Shown: positions 1 to 7,186 of the stretch, piece after piece
Layout: each line of letters starts with the position of its first letter
Position numbering within the stretch: position 1 is the stretch's first letter
NCBI GenBank assembly: GCA_016213125.1
Contig: JACRBR010000066.1
Location: 1-12,623, forward strand
Reading direction: 5' to 3'
Source: Chloroflexota bacterium
GTDB lineage: Bacteria > Chloroflexota > Dehalococcoidia > DSTF01 > JACRBR01
Length of the DNA stretch: 12,623 bases
The notes under the pieces: generated by a model
Told to the model about the DNA's origin: nothing
The model's database searches: none
The model's input: only the letters and a program-made list of their open reading frames with translations
Position numbers and translations under genes: made by a program

Positions 1-224
1 CGTACGCCACGCTCGATCGTGGCTACGCGATCGTCCAGCAAAACGGCTCCATCGTGTCATCGGTCGCGGCGGTCAAATCCGGCGACCCACTCGATATCCG
101 CGTGAAAGATGGGGCATTTCGCGCGCTGGTGGGCGGCCCTATGCCCGCAACGCAACGGCGTTCCAAGCGAGCCGTTTCCGATGCCCAGGCTCCCCTGTTC
201 ACGATGCCGGAAGAACGGGCATAG
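1..224 (+). CDS. xseA: Exodeoxyribonuclease VII large subunit, C-terminal fragment
   Basis: This is the last 73 codons of a gene that begins left of the window; the reading frame starts at base 3 and ends at a TAG at 222-224. It contains the segment ATLDRGYAIVQ, followed by a short beta-rich stretch ending in LDIRVKDG. That is the conserved C-terminal part of XseA, the catalytic subunit of exonuclease VII, which degrades single-stranded DNA to oligonucleotides in the cytoplasm. The catalytic core lies upstream and cannot be seen. The tail after the domain (about 30 residues, basic, ending in MPEERA) is variable in the family. The stop codon overlaps the ribosome binding site of xseB, the other subunit, which supports the call. 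The identification is strong from motif plus neighbour. Confidence 0.9.
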   Translation, partial: YATLDRGYAIVQQNGSIVSSVAAVKSGDPLDIRVKDGAFRALVGGPMPATQRRSKRAVSDAQAPLFTMPEERA

Positions 225-228
225 GAGG
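223..228 (+). promoter_or_regulatory. Ribosome binding site of xseB overlapping the xseA stop
   Basis: A perfect AGGAGG lies 4 nt before the ATG at 233 and shares two bases with the xseA stop codon. This geometry suggests that the two exonuclease VII subunits are translationally coupled. Confidence 0.8.
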
Positions 229-232
229 AAAC

Positions 233-550
233 ATGCCACGCGCGGCGAAGCAACAACCCGACGTCGAACCCTTCGAGCAGCTCTATGGCCGTCTCGAGGC
301 GTGCGTCACGCGCCTGGAACAGGGGGGACTCACGCTCGATGACTCCATAGCGCTGTACGAGGAGGGGATGTCGCTCGCCAGAGCCTGCCAGGAGCGATTG
401 GACGGGGCGGAGCAAAAGATCACCAGGCTGCGCGAGACCTTCGCGCCCGCCGTGGCATCGAACGGCGCTCACCTCAACGAAGAGCCAAATGACTACGAAT
501 ACGTCGCCGAAGAGGACATTCCGCCGGATGAGGCCGCCGACTTCCCATAA
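233..550 (+). CDS. xseB: Exodeoxyribonuclease VII small subunit
   Basis: The product is 105 aa. Residues 13-66 show the XseB signature: FEQLYGRLEACVTRLEQG, then LTLDDSIALYEEGMSLA and a second helix through LDGAEQKI. In the family this forms a two-helix hairpin, several copies of which bind the XseA large subunit to make active exonuclease VII. Most XseB proteins are about 60-85 aa. Here there is an additional acidic, probably disordered tail (residues about 75-105, rich in Asp and Glu), which is not needed to recognise the family. The start is fixed by a strong AGGAGG 4 nt upstream. The gene sits 8 nt after xseA and is certainly in the same operon. Confidence 0.95.
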   Translation: MPRAAKQQPDVEPFEQLYGRLEACVTRLEQGGLTLDDSIALYEEGMSLARACQERLDGAEQKITRLRETFAPAVASNGAHLNEEPNDYEYVAEEDIPPDEAADFP

Positions 551-608
551 GCCCATTGCGGCACGGGACGCCGCCCGGCTACCGTGACCTGAGCGAAGGG
601 AGGCGGGC

Positions 609-1436
609 GTGCTGAGAATCGGGTGGTTTTCTACGGGCCGGGGTGAAGGGTCGCAGAAGTTGCTGCGTGCGGCGGTGGATGCGATTCGAGATCGACGCCT
701 GGACGCCACCATCTCGTTCTTGTTTTCCAACCGCGAGCCCGGCCAGGATCCCGTCACGGACGCATTCTTTGAACAGGTGCGATCCTACGATATACCCCTC
801 CTCACGCTGTCGGACTCCCGTTTCCGGCGCGAGCGCAACGGCGAGCCCGCGAAGGTCGGGCAGCCCCTGCCAGCGTGGCGGACGGAGTTCGATCAACAGG
901 TCGCGTCGTTGATCTCACCGCATCCGCTCGATGTGGGCATGCTCGCCGGCTACATGTTGATCATGACGCCGCCGCTGTTCGAGCGACACCCGATGCTGAA
1001 CCTTCATCCAGCCGCACCCGGGCAGCCGGAAGGGACATGGCAGGATGTGACGTGGAAGCTCATCGACCAGCGCGTCGACCACGGCGGCGTTCGGATTCAC
1101 CTGGTTACTGCGGGCCTCGACGAGGGTCCCATCGCGACCTACTGCACGTATCCACTGCGCGGCGGGAGCATCGACCTACTCTGGCGCCAGGCGGAAGATC
1201 GCGCGGTTGCCGATATTCGCGCGGCCGACGGCGAGGACTTCCCGCTGTTCCACGAGATGCGCCGGCGAGGCGCCATGCGCGAGCTGCCGCTCGTCGTCGA
1301 GACGCTGCGAGCGCTGGGCGATGGGCGCCTGCGCATCGAAGGGGGCAGGATCTTCGCGGGCGAGGTACGCGTCGTCCGGGGGTTCGACCTTACTCCGGAG
1401 ATCGAGGGTTCGCTCGCGAACGTGACGCCCGTGTAG
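609..1436 (+). CDS. PurN-like formyltransferase-fold protein
   Basis: The product is 275 aa from a GTG start, with GGGAGGC 4 nt upstream. It resembles the phosphoribosylglycinamide formyltransferase family, which transfers a formyl group from 10-formyl-tetrahydrofolate in purine synthesis. The N terminus is a beta strand plus glycine loop (FSTGRGEGSQ, residues 7-16) where PurN has its phosphate-binding GSGSN loop. It continues with FLFSNREPG (37-45), MLAGYMLIMTPPLF (111-124), LNLHPAAPG (130-138) and GLDEGPIA (169-176). The catalytic triad of the family can be placed at Asn131, His133 and Asp171. Two features are odd: the glycine loop is altered, and there is a C-terminal extension of about 80 residues beyond the formyltransferase core. 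The real substrate may therefore not be GAR. It lies 58 nt after xseB, probably in the same transcript. Confidence 0.75.
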   Translation: MLRIGWFSTGRGEGSQKLLRAAVDAIRDRRLDATISFLFSNREPGQDPVTDAFFEQVRSYDIPLLTLSDSRFRRERNGEPAKVGQPLPAWRTEFDQQVASLISPHPLDVGMLAGYMLIMTPPLFERHPMLNLHPAAPGQPEGTWQDVTWKLIDQRVDHGGVRIHLVTAGLDEGPIATYCTYPLRGGSIDLLWRQAEDRAVADIRAADGEDFPLFHEMRRRGAMRELPLVVETLRALGDGRLRIEGGRIFAGEVRVVRGFDLTPEIEGSLANVTPV

Positions 1437-1478
1437 GCCTGGCCTCCATGGAGAACAGGGCTGTTGCGGATTTCGCAA

Positions 1479-1508
1479 TTGACCCACCGCGGATTTGCCG
1501 GGTACATT
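1479..1508 (+). promoter_or_regulatory. Likely sigma-70-type promoter, leaderless
   Basis: TTGACC at 1479-1484 and TACATT at 1503-1508 are separated by 18 nt. The -10 box ends only 8 nt before the ATG at 1517 and no Shine-Dalgarno sequence lies between. Transcription would then begin at or 1-2 nt before the start codon, giving a leaderless mRNA. This is a prediction from consensus only. Confidence 0.5.
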
Positions 1509-1516
1509 GACGCCCC

Positions 1517-1876
1517 ATGACGCTCACCACCTGCACCGCGTGCGACTTCTCGCTGGACAAGGCCGACAACTTCTGTCGCCGCTGCGGCGCCCCTGTGGCC
1601 CAGGCGAACCTGCCCGCCCGGCGGGAGCCGGCCTCGGTGACCCTCTGGAAGCCACAAGCTTCTCCCGTCGTGAAGGGGGCCGCGGTCATGGCCGCGGGAA
1701 CGATCGGCCAGTTTGTCATGCGTCGGGCGATCGGCAGCCTCATCGGCGGCGCTGGAAAGAAGCGGCGGCGCTCCGTGTTTCCGGTTCGCCGCAAGGATGA
1801 CGGCCTTATGGACGAGGCGCAGATCATCACCGAGACGGTGATGCTCCGCCGCGTGCGAATCCGCCGCCAGGCCTAG
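1517..1876 (+). CDS. Small zinc-ribbon protein, function unknown
   Basis: The product is 119 aa. The N terminus carries two CxxC knuckles (Cys6/Cys9 and Cys20/Cys23, in CTAC and CRRCG), the pattern of a zinc-ribbon domain that binds one Zn ion. Residues 51-78 are Ala/Gly/Ile-rich and moderately hydrophobic (VVKGAAVMAAGTIGQFV). They may be a weak membrane-associated or amphipathic helix. A very basic segment follows (KKRRR at 81-85), and the C-terminal end is again basic. Short zinc-ribbon proteins of this type are common and mostly uncharacterised, so I do not assign a function. No ribosome binding site precedes the ATG, but a plausible promoter ends 8 nt before it. Confidence 0.75.
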   Translation: MTLTTCTACDFSLDKADNFCRRCGAPVAQANLPARREPASVTLWKPQASPVVKGAAVMAAGTIGQFVMRRAIGSLIGGAGKKRRRSVFPVRRKDDGLMDEAQIITETVMLRRVRIRRQA

Positions 1877-1927
1877 TCAACGAATCAGGACCGCCCGGGT
1901 GGGCAGGACAGCGTAACCCGGTCAACG

Positions 1928-3907
1928 ATGCGCGAGCCGCGGCATCTTCTCTTCTTCGCCGTCGCCCTTGTCGCGTTTGCCGCGGCAGGGCTGGCTCGTG
2001 GCACTCCTACCGCCTCCGCCTTCGACTATGTGGAGAATGGCGGCTTCGAACTTGGCACCGATCGCTGGACTCTGATCTCACCGGGTTCGACCTTTGACAC
2101 CGAAGCAGACGCGGTTGGTCCCAGCGAGGGAGCGGTCCGCGGGCGTATCACGCTCGCGGAGGGTCGGTTTACCCTGACGCAGACCTCGCTCGCGGGCGCG
2201 CCCGCCGGACGCTACGACTTCTCTGTGCGTCTACGCGCAACCTCAGATGCGCTTCTCGTGTCCGCTCAGGTCCTGTCGAGCTCGCCCGTGGCCGTCTACT
2301 GGAAGCAAGAGGCTTCTTATCTGTCTGGTGCCTGGACGGAGCTGTCCGGAACGGTCGACGTCACGGGTTACGACAGCATCATCATACGGATCGGCGGGAA
2401 CGGTTCCCCCGGTGACGTCCTCTACGTCGACGACGTGCGATTCGAGGGCGCACCTCCTGCCACCATGACGCCGACAAACACGCCGATCCCCCCGACCGAA
2501 ACGCCCACTCCCGTTCCACCTACCCCGACGAAGACTCCAAAGGCGACAGCGACCGTAGTAGAGGCGACGCCAGCCGGTCCGCCCCCAACCCCTGCGGAAC
2601 ACAGAGCGATTGAGCTGGCCAGCGGCTCGGTCTCGAACGGCGGCTTCGAAGACGTCGCCGAAGGTGGACGTCCGGTCGCCTGGGATAAGTACGGTGGCGA
2701 ACTTTCGACGTCATCGTCGATCGTGCGGACGGGCGCTCATTCGGCGCTCCTCGAATCAAGCAGCGAATCGACGAAGTGGCTGTATCAGCCGGTTCTGGTC
2801 GCGAGCGGCACATCGTACACCTTCGATGCGTGGGTACTGCTCGACGATCCGGGCGTTTCCTCGTCGTGGCTGCGGATCTCGTGGTACGCATCCCCCGATG
2901 GCAGCGGTGAGGCGCTCGACACGTCGGACTCGACCGAGCGGCTCGACGGGACTTCGGGCGAGTGGCGCAGTCTGACTACCGGAAGCGTCACGGCTCCGGC
3001 GGGTGCAGCTTCGGCGAAGCTGCGGGTTATGCTGCAGCCCGCTTCGGGCGGCACCGCGGCTCTCTACGTTGATGACGCGTCCTTCGGTATCTCCGATCCG
3101 CCGCTCGCGGAACTAGCTGCCTCGACGCGGGAAGACACAGCCCCGGGGCACTCAGTCTCTCAGCAGGTGCTGGGCGAGTCGTCGCGGCGGGGCTCGGAGC
3201 ATCGTTCTGCCGGCAACACCGCCGGCACGGACCCAAAGGCCACGCTGGTTATCAACGAGGTGCTGTACGACAGTTCCATGGAAGGGCCGGACGCGGACGG
3301 CGAGTGGGTCGAACTCTATAATCCCGGGCCTGCTTCCGTGTCGCTCGAGGGCTGGGCGCTCGCTGACAAGCACTCGGTTGATCGCCTTCCTGCTGTGACG
3401 ATCCTTCCCGGCGCCTTCGCGATCGTCGCCGGTTCGCCGGAGTTCCGGGAGCGCAATCCCGGCTCGGTCGGCACCCTCGTGTCGGTCGAAGGCGTCATCG
3501 GCAACTCGCTCGGAAACGATGGCGACGTCCTCGTGCTCGTCGATGCCACCGGCTACTTCGTCGACGCCGTATCGTGGGGCGACAGTACGGCCGCGCTCGA
3601 CCCTTCGATCCCGGATGTACCGGCCGGGCACTCGATCGAGCGGCGAATCCCGGGCGGGGACAGCGGCCGCGCGAGTGACTTCATCGATAACGAGTGGCCA
3701 TCCCCGGGGCGCGCCTACGGACAACTGAACGAGTCCAGTCGCCCATCAACGGCAGCGGGATCACCGGTCCAGATCCTCCGTGGCGACACGGGTTTTTCGC
3801 TGGGCTGGCTGCCCTGGGCGCTCGCCGCGGTCTCGATGGGGGCCCTGGCCGGCATCGCCTCGTGGAGACTCCTGCCGCCGTTGGCCAGCCGGTTGCGCCA
3901 CCAGTGA
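1928..3907 (+). CDS. Secreted, membrane-anchored protein with CBM-like and lamin-tail domains
   Basis: The product is 659 aa. Residues 1-31 form a signal peptide: a basic start, a hydrophobic core LLFFAVALVAFAAAG, then a likely cleavage after TASA. Two modules follow at about 35-173 and 236-387. Both begin with NGGFE and end with a YVDD turn and beta strand, as in galactose-binding/CBM_4_9-type jelly rolls, and look like an internal duplication. Between them lies a Thr/Pro-rich linker (177-222). Residues 438-596 are a lamin-tail (LTD) domain: LVINEVLYD, then GEWVELYNPG, LEGWALAD and WPSPGRA. A C-terminal hydrophobic helix (about 625-646) followed by an Arg-containing tail fits a membrane anchor. 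A surface role, binding polysaccharide or envelope, is inferred. The ATG lacks a clear ribosome site; the signal peptide supports this start. The stop overlaps the next gene by 4 nt. Confidence 0.85.
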   Translation: MREPRHLLFFAVALVAFAAAGLARGTPTASAFDYVENGGFELGTDRWTLISPGSTFDTEADAVGPSEGAVRGRITLAEGRFTLTQTSLAGAPAGRYDFSVRLRATSDALLVSAQVLSSSPVAVYWKQEASYLSGAWTELSGTVDVTGYDSIIIRIGGNGSPGDVLYVDDVRFEGAPPATMTPTNTPIPPTETPTPVPPTPTKTPKATATVVEATPAGPPPTPAEHRAIELASGSVSNGGFEDVAEGGRPVAWDKYGGELSTSSSIVRTGAHSALLESSSESTKWLYQPVLVASGTSYTFDAWVLLDDPGVSSSWLRISWYASPDGSGEALDTSDSTERLDGTSGEWRSLTTGSVTAPAGAASAKLRVMLQPASGGTAALYVDDASFGISDPPLAELAASTREDTAPGHSVSQQVLGESSRRGSEHRSAGNTAGTDPKATLVINEVLYDSSMEGPDADGEWVELYNPGPASVSLEGWALADKHSVDRLPAVTILPGAFAIVAGSPEFRERNPGSVGTLVSVEGVIGNSLGNDGDVLVLVDATGYFVDAVSWGDSTAALDPSIPDVPAGHSIERRIPGGDSGRASDFIDNEWPSPGRAYGQLNESSRPSTAAGSPVQILRGDTGFSLGWLPWALAAVSMGALAGIASWRLLPPLASRLRHQ

Positions 3908-4650
3908 AGGAGCGGCTACAGAAGATCCTGGCTCGGGCGGGCTACGGTTCGCGACGCACGGCCGAGCGCCTCCTCACCTCGGGGCGTGTCAGCGTGAACG
4001 GCGTACGCGTGGCAGCACTCGGGAGCCAGGCCGATGCGAGCGTAGACCGCATAGAGGTCGACGGCCGACGCATCCAGGTTCCCACTGAGCACGTCTATCT
4101 CGCGCTGCACAAGCCTGCGGGCATCGTTTCAACCGCGCGTGATACACATGGCCGCTCTACCGTGCTGGATCTCCTGCCGCCGGGCCTGCCGCCCCACGTC
4201 CTGCCGGTCGGGCGTCTCGATCGCGATACCGAGGGCCTGCTCCTGTTCACCAACGACGGCGAGTTCGCCCACCGGCTCTCCCACCCCCGATATGAGATCG
4301 AGAAGGAGTACTACGCGCTCGTAACCGGCGTACCCCCCGCCCGGTCGCTGACCGCGCTTCGACGCGGCGTCGACATCGGAGGGCACGTGACGGCGCCGGC
4401 GGTGGTGGAGATCGCAACCGCGCCGTTCGGCCGCGCGGAACGCGACAGTCACACATGGCTGCGTATCGTCATCCACGAGGGCCGGAAACGGCAGGTGCGG
4501 CTGATGTGCGCGGTGGTGGGTCACCCGGTGCGCGAACTCGTGCGTATACGCATCGGGCCGCTGCCGCTCGGGCGTCTTCCGCGCGGATCCACGCGGCCCC
4601 TGACCGCGCGCGAACTCGCTGCCGTTCGCGCTGCTGTCGGCCTGGCCTGA
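3904..4650 (+). CDS. rluB: Pseudouridine synthase, RluB/RsuA family
   Basis: The product is 248 aa and modifies uridine to pseudouridine in ribosomal RNA. Residues 1-60 are an S4 RNA-binding domain (ERLQKILARAGYGSRRTAER, VNG, then VDGRRI). The catalytic domain follows with HKPAGIVSTARD, the signature GRLDRDTEGLLLFTNDGEF with nucleophile Asp106, LSHPRYEIEKEYYALV, and the late motif EGRKRQVRLMC. The GTG at 3904 is chosen because the S4 domain begins directly there and the overlap GTGA with the preceding stop indicates translational coupling. An open frame continues upstream to an ATG at 3694, but it lies inside the previous gene and has no family resemblance. RluB and RsuA target 23S and 16S rRNA respectively; sequence alone does not fully separate them. 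Confidence 0.92.
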   Translation: MKERLQKILARAGYGSRRTAERLLTSGRVSVNGVRVAALGSQADASVDRIEVDGRRIQVPTEHVYLALHKPAGIVSTARDTHGRSTVLDLLPPGLPPHVLPVGRLDRDTEGLLLFTNDGEFAHRLSHPRYEIEKEYYALVTGVPPARSLTALRRGVDIGGHVTAPAVVEIATAPFGRAERDSHTWLRIVIHEGRKRQVRLMCAVVGHPVRELVRIRIGPLPLGRLPRGSTRPLTARELAAVRAAVGLA

Positions 4651-4664
4651 TCGGCGGTGACGGC

Positions 4665-5222
4665 TTACGCGCGTTCCTGGTACTCGCCGGTGCTCGTGTT
4701 GACCTTGATGCGATCGCCCTCGTTTATGAACAGCGGCACATTCACGACGAGCCCTGTCTCCATCGTCGCCGGCTTCGTCGCACCCGTGGCCGTGTCGCCC
4801 TTCACTCCCGGCTCGCACTTCGTGACGGCGATGGCCACCGAGGCCGGGAGCTCGATCCCGATCGGCTCGTCGCCCAGGAAGAGGACCTCGCAAGTCTGGT
4901 TCACCGGGAGGTAGTCCCTGGCTTCGCCGACCTGGTCCAGTGTCAGCGGCACCTGATCGTACGTCTCGGTGTTCATAAAGTGCATCAGGTTGTCCTCGGC
5001 ATACGAGAACTGCATAGGCACACGCTCGACGCGGACACGCGGCCACTTCTCACCGGCCTGGAACGAGCGTTCGATGATGTCGCCGCGGCGCACGTCGCGC
5101 AACTTCATGCGCATCTGCGCGCTGCCGCGCCCCATCTTGATGTGATGGAACTCCATCACCTGGTACACGCGGCCATCCAGCTCGATCGTGGCGCCGCGCT
5201 TCATGTCTCCGGTCGAAATCAT
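4665..5222 (-). CDS. efp: Translation elongation factor P
   Basis: The product is 185 aa, the standard length for EF-P, which enters the ribosomal E site and helps form peptide bonds at polyproline stretches. It shows the three-domain layout: the N-terminal KOW-like domain (MKRGATIELDGRVYQVMEFHHIK), the OB domain with MHFMNTETYDQVPL, and the C-terminal OB domain with VVNVPLFINEGDRIKVNTSTGEYQERA. The domain I loop reads KMGRG (29-33), so the residue reaching the peptidyl-transferase centre is Arg32, not lysine. The usual proline before the glycine is replaced by Met30. The start is supported by GGAG 5 nt upstream. It is the last gene of the aroQ operon, 68 nt after the peptidase, and faces rluB with 14 nt between stop codons. 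The 659-aa surface protein has a proline-rich linker of the kind EF-P assists. Confidence 0.97.
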   Translation of the reverse strand: MISTGDMKRGATIELDGRVYQVMEFHHIKMGRGSAQMRMKLRDVRRGDIIERSFQAGEKWPRVRVERVPMQFSYAEDNLMHFMNTETYDQVPLTLDQVGEARDYLPVNQTCEVLFLGDEPIGIELPASVAIAVTKCEPGVKGDTATGATKPATMETGLVVNVPLFINEGDRIKVNTSTGEYQERA

Positions 5223-5290
5223 TGGTACTCCGTAGTCGTTTCCTGGCCGCCAACCGAGAGGCTAGCGAAATCCCCGGTCGGCTTCCACCA

Positions 5291-6376
5291 TCACCCGGAA
5301 AACGCCAGCTTCGGCGACCTGCTCATGATGCGGGCCTTGCCGTTCTCCAGTACCACCATGTCCTCGATGCGCACGCCGCCCCAGCCTGTGACATAGATAC
5401 CCGGCTCGATGGTGAACACCATCGTGTCCTCCAGCACGTCGCTCGAGGTGCGCCCGACGCGCGGCGATTCGTGCACCTGCAGGCCGATGCCGTGGCCAAG
5501 CCCGTGCCCGAACGTCTCCCCGTAGCCAGCAGCTTCTATCACGTTGTGGGCGATCATGTGGCACTCTTCGCCAGTCATACCGGGCTTCACCATCTCTTCG
5601 GCGGTCAGCTGCGCCGTGAGGACGATGTCGTAGATCTTCTTGAACTGGTCGTCCGGCTTGCCCAGGAAGATGGTGCGGGTCAGATCGGACATGTATCCGC
5701 CAACGTCGCAGCCCATATCGATGACGACGCCCTCGCCTTTCTCGAGCTTCCGGTCGCGCGGGTAGGCGTGCGGCATGGCGCCCCATGGGCCGCCCGCGAC
5801 GATCGTGTCGAACGACAGGCCGTCGCCGCCATGCTCACGGATGTACTTCTCGATCTCCCAGGCGACCTGCTTTTCGGTCCAGCCCGGCTCCACGCGCTCC
5901 GCTACGTCCACAAAGGCGGCATCCCCCAGGTCCACTGCTGCCTGCAGCGCGTCGACTTCTACTGGTTCCTTGTAGATCCGCAGCTTCTCCACGAGATCCG
6001 GGACCGGCACCAGCTCCGGACGCTCCGGCTCCGCCAGCGACGACAGGGCCTTCGTCATCGCCCGGTGCGCGCCGACCGTGACGTCGTTGGCCTCGAAGGC
6101 GATCTGCTTGCCTCCAAGGCCTTCGAACAGGGGCGGCAGCCAGACGTCGAAACCCTGGACAGTCTTGTGCAGACGATAGTCCGGCGCCTGTGTTGCGCTC
6201 TGCTCGTAGTACCGGAAGTCCGTGGCGATGATCGCATCGCCCGGTGTCACGAGCAGGTAGCCCGCCGACCCTGTGAAGCCGCTCAGGTAGCGCCGATTCT
6301 GCGCGTTCGAGATGAGCGCCCCATCAAGTTCGCGCTCCGCAAGGGCGTTGCGGAGTCGCTGCAGGCGAGCGTTCAT
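5291..6376 (-). CDS. Aminopeptidase P-family (M24) metallopeptidase
   Basis: The product is 361 aa, as is usual for the short Xaa-Pro peptidases (YqhT/PepQ-like). Residues 1-130 form the creatinase N-terminal domain (NRRYLSGFTGSAGYLLVT). Residues 140-355 form the pita-bread catalytic domain. The five metal ligands can be placed: Asp220 (VVIDMG), Asp231 (SDLTRT), His295 (GHGLGHGIG), Glu324 (TIEPGIY) and Glu338 (RIEDM). His203 in MPHAYP is the conserved substrate-site histidine. All catalytic residues are present, so it should be an active cytoplasmic enzyme that removes residues next to proline. Whether it prefers X-Pro dipeptides or longer peptides cannot be read from the sequence. GGAAGG lies 7 nt before the ATG. 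The pairing with efp, both proline-related, recurs in many bacteria. Confidence 0.93.
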   Translation of the reverse strand: MNARLQRLRNALAERELDGALISNAQNRRYLSGFTGSAGYLLVTPGDAIIATDFRYYEQSATQAPDYRLHKTVQGFDVWLPPLFEGLGGKQIAFEANDVTVGAHRAMTKALSSLAEPERPELVPVPDLVEKLRIYKEPVEVDALQAAVDLGDAAFVDVAERVEPGWTEKQVAWEIEKYIREHGGDGLSFDTIVAGGPWGAMPHAYPRDRKLEKGEGVVIDMGCDVGGYMSDLTRTIFLGKPDDQFKKIYDIVLTAQLTAEEMVKPGMTGEECHMIAHNVIEAAGYGETFGHGLGHGIGLQVHESPRVGRTSSDVLEDTMVFTIEPGIYVTGWGGVRIEDMVVLENGKARIMSRSPKLAFSG

Positions 6377-6395
6377 CGGTGGTCCTTCCCGTCGG

Positions 6396-6731
6396 CTACG
6401 AAAAGATCTGGCTGATCCAGGCTTTCGCCTCGGGCCGCCCCGTCACGGTCAGTACGATGTCATCCTTTGCGCGCTCTACGCGCAGCGTCAGGAACGAGCA
6501 GCAGCGCGACTCAAGCTCCACGTAGCGCTGGACAGCGGGCCACCCTTCCGGCGCGAAACGCACCTCGATGCCATCGGGCAGTTCGCGCACGGGGCGCAAT
6601 AAATGGCGGGCCAACTCGGCGCCCAACCCGGCCCGTGCCTCCGGCGTGGCGATGGCGGTGTTGCATGCCAGATCTCCCGCCGGGTCCACAGACCGCAGCT
6701 CGATCACCTCGCCGAACTCCGGCTGTTCCAT
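6396..6731 (-). CDS. Conserved hypothetical protein with Cys-Cys motif
   Basis: The product is 111 aa. It starts 2 nt after the aroQ stop and ends 19 nt before the peptidase start, so it is an integral member of this operon. The C-terminal part has the sequence ELESRCCSFLTLRVE (Cys77 and Cys78), then a strand DIVLTVTG and a final helix. I recall similar RCC-F-type small proteins as conserved hypotheticals in high-GC bacteria, sometimes near metal-responsive regulators, but I cannot name a verified family. The Cys pair could bind a metal or form a redox site; this is inference. No signal peptide or membrane segment is seen. The predicted fold is mixed alpha/beta. Confidence 0.8.
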   Translation of the reverse strand: MEQPEFGEVIELRSVDPAGDLACNTAIATPEARAGLGAELARHLLRPVRELPDGIEVRFAPEGWPAVQRYVELESRCCSFLTLRVERAKDDIVLTVTGRPEAKAWISQIFS

Positions 6732-6733
6732 GG

Positions 6734-7174
6734 TTACCCATTGCCCTTCTCGATATCGACGAGGGCATCGACCGCCAGCAGGTATCCCCGGGCGCCCAGG
6801 CCGACGATTGCACCGACGACGATCGGCGAGAGGAGCGAGTCGTGCCGGAAGGGCTCGCGCTTCCAGATGTTCGAAATGTGGACCTCGATGACGGGCAGCC
6901 CACAGGAGGCCACAGCGTCCCGCAGGGCCACGCTCGTATGGGTGTAGGCCCCGGCGTTGATGATGAGGCCGCCGGCCTGCGGAGCCTCCTTTTGGAGCCA
7001 GTCGATGAGGGCGCCCTCGCTGTTCGCCTGAAAGGCCCGTACCTCGGCCCCCTGGCCGGCCGCCCGCTCCGACACCCGGCGCTCGATATCGGCAAGGGTC
7101 TGGCTTCCGTAGATCTCGGGTTCGCGGGTCCCCAGCGTATTCAGATTCGGACCGTTGAGGAGCAGGATGCGCAT
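6734..7174 (-). CDS. aroQ: 3-dehydroquinate dehydratase, type II
   Basis: The product is 146 aa, the standard length for the dodecameric type II enzyme. It dehydrates 3-dehydroquinate to 3-dehydroshikimate in the shikimate pathway. Key motifs are present in order: LLLNGPNLNTLGTREPEIYG (Arg17 on the lid loop and catalytic Tyr22), INAGAYTHTSVALRDA (Asn73), EVHISNI (His99) and REPFRHDSLLSP. The close GAIVGLGARGYLLA matches the family C terminus. The start ATG at 7172-7174 is unambiguous because the family begins with a hydrophobic strand just here. A longer open frame continues upstream on the same strand to 9799, but it is antisense to two real genes. It is the first gene of the operon aroQ-orf111-peptidase-efp. 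Confidence 0.97.
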   Translation of the reverse strand: MRILLLNGPNLNTLGTREPEIYGSQTLADIERRVSERAAGQGAEVRAFQANSEGALIDWLQKEAPQAGGLIINAGAYTHTSVALRDAVASCGLPVIEVHISNIWKREPFRHDSLLSPIVVGAIVGLGARGYLLAVDALVDIEKGNG

Positions 7175-7180
7175 CGCGGC

Positions 7181-7186
7181 ATTGTA
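7181..7186 (-). promoter_or_regulatory. -10 box of the aroQ operon, possibly leaderless
   Basis: On the minus strand TACAAT ends only 6 nt before the aroQ ATG. A TTGGTC lies 20 nt further upstream, a long spacer, so the -35 assignment is weak. If the -10 box is real, transcription starts at the start codon itself. No Shine-Dalgarno sequence is seen. Confidence 0.45.

Noticed and set aside
3694..3903. Upstream extension of the pseudouridine synthase to an ATG
   Set aside because: It overlaps the surface protein gene in another frame and the S4 domain begins exactly at the GTG at 3904.
4621..4664. Bidirectional terminator between the convergent rluB and efp genes
   Set aside because: Only 14 nt separate the stops; a GCCGT/ACGGC pairing has a 34-nt loop and there is no T-run, so no terminator can be supported.
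4129..5396. Long frames opposite rluB and efp on both strands
   Set aside because: They are mirror frames of the real genes in high-GC DNA, rich in Arg/His/Gly without any domain.
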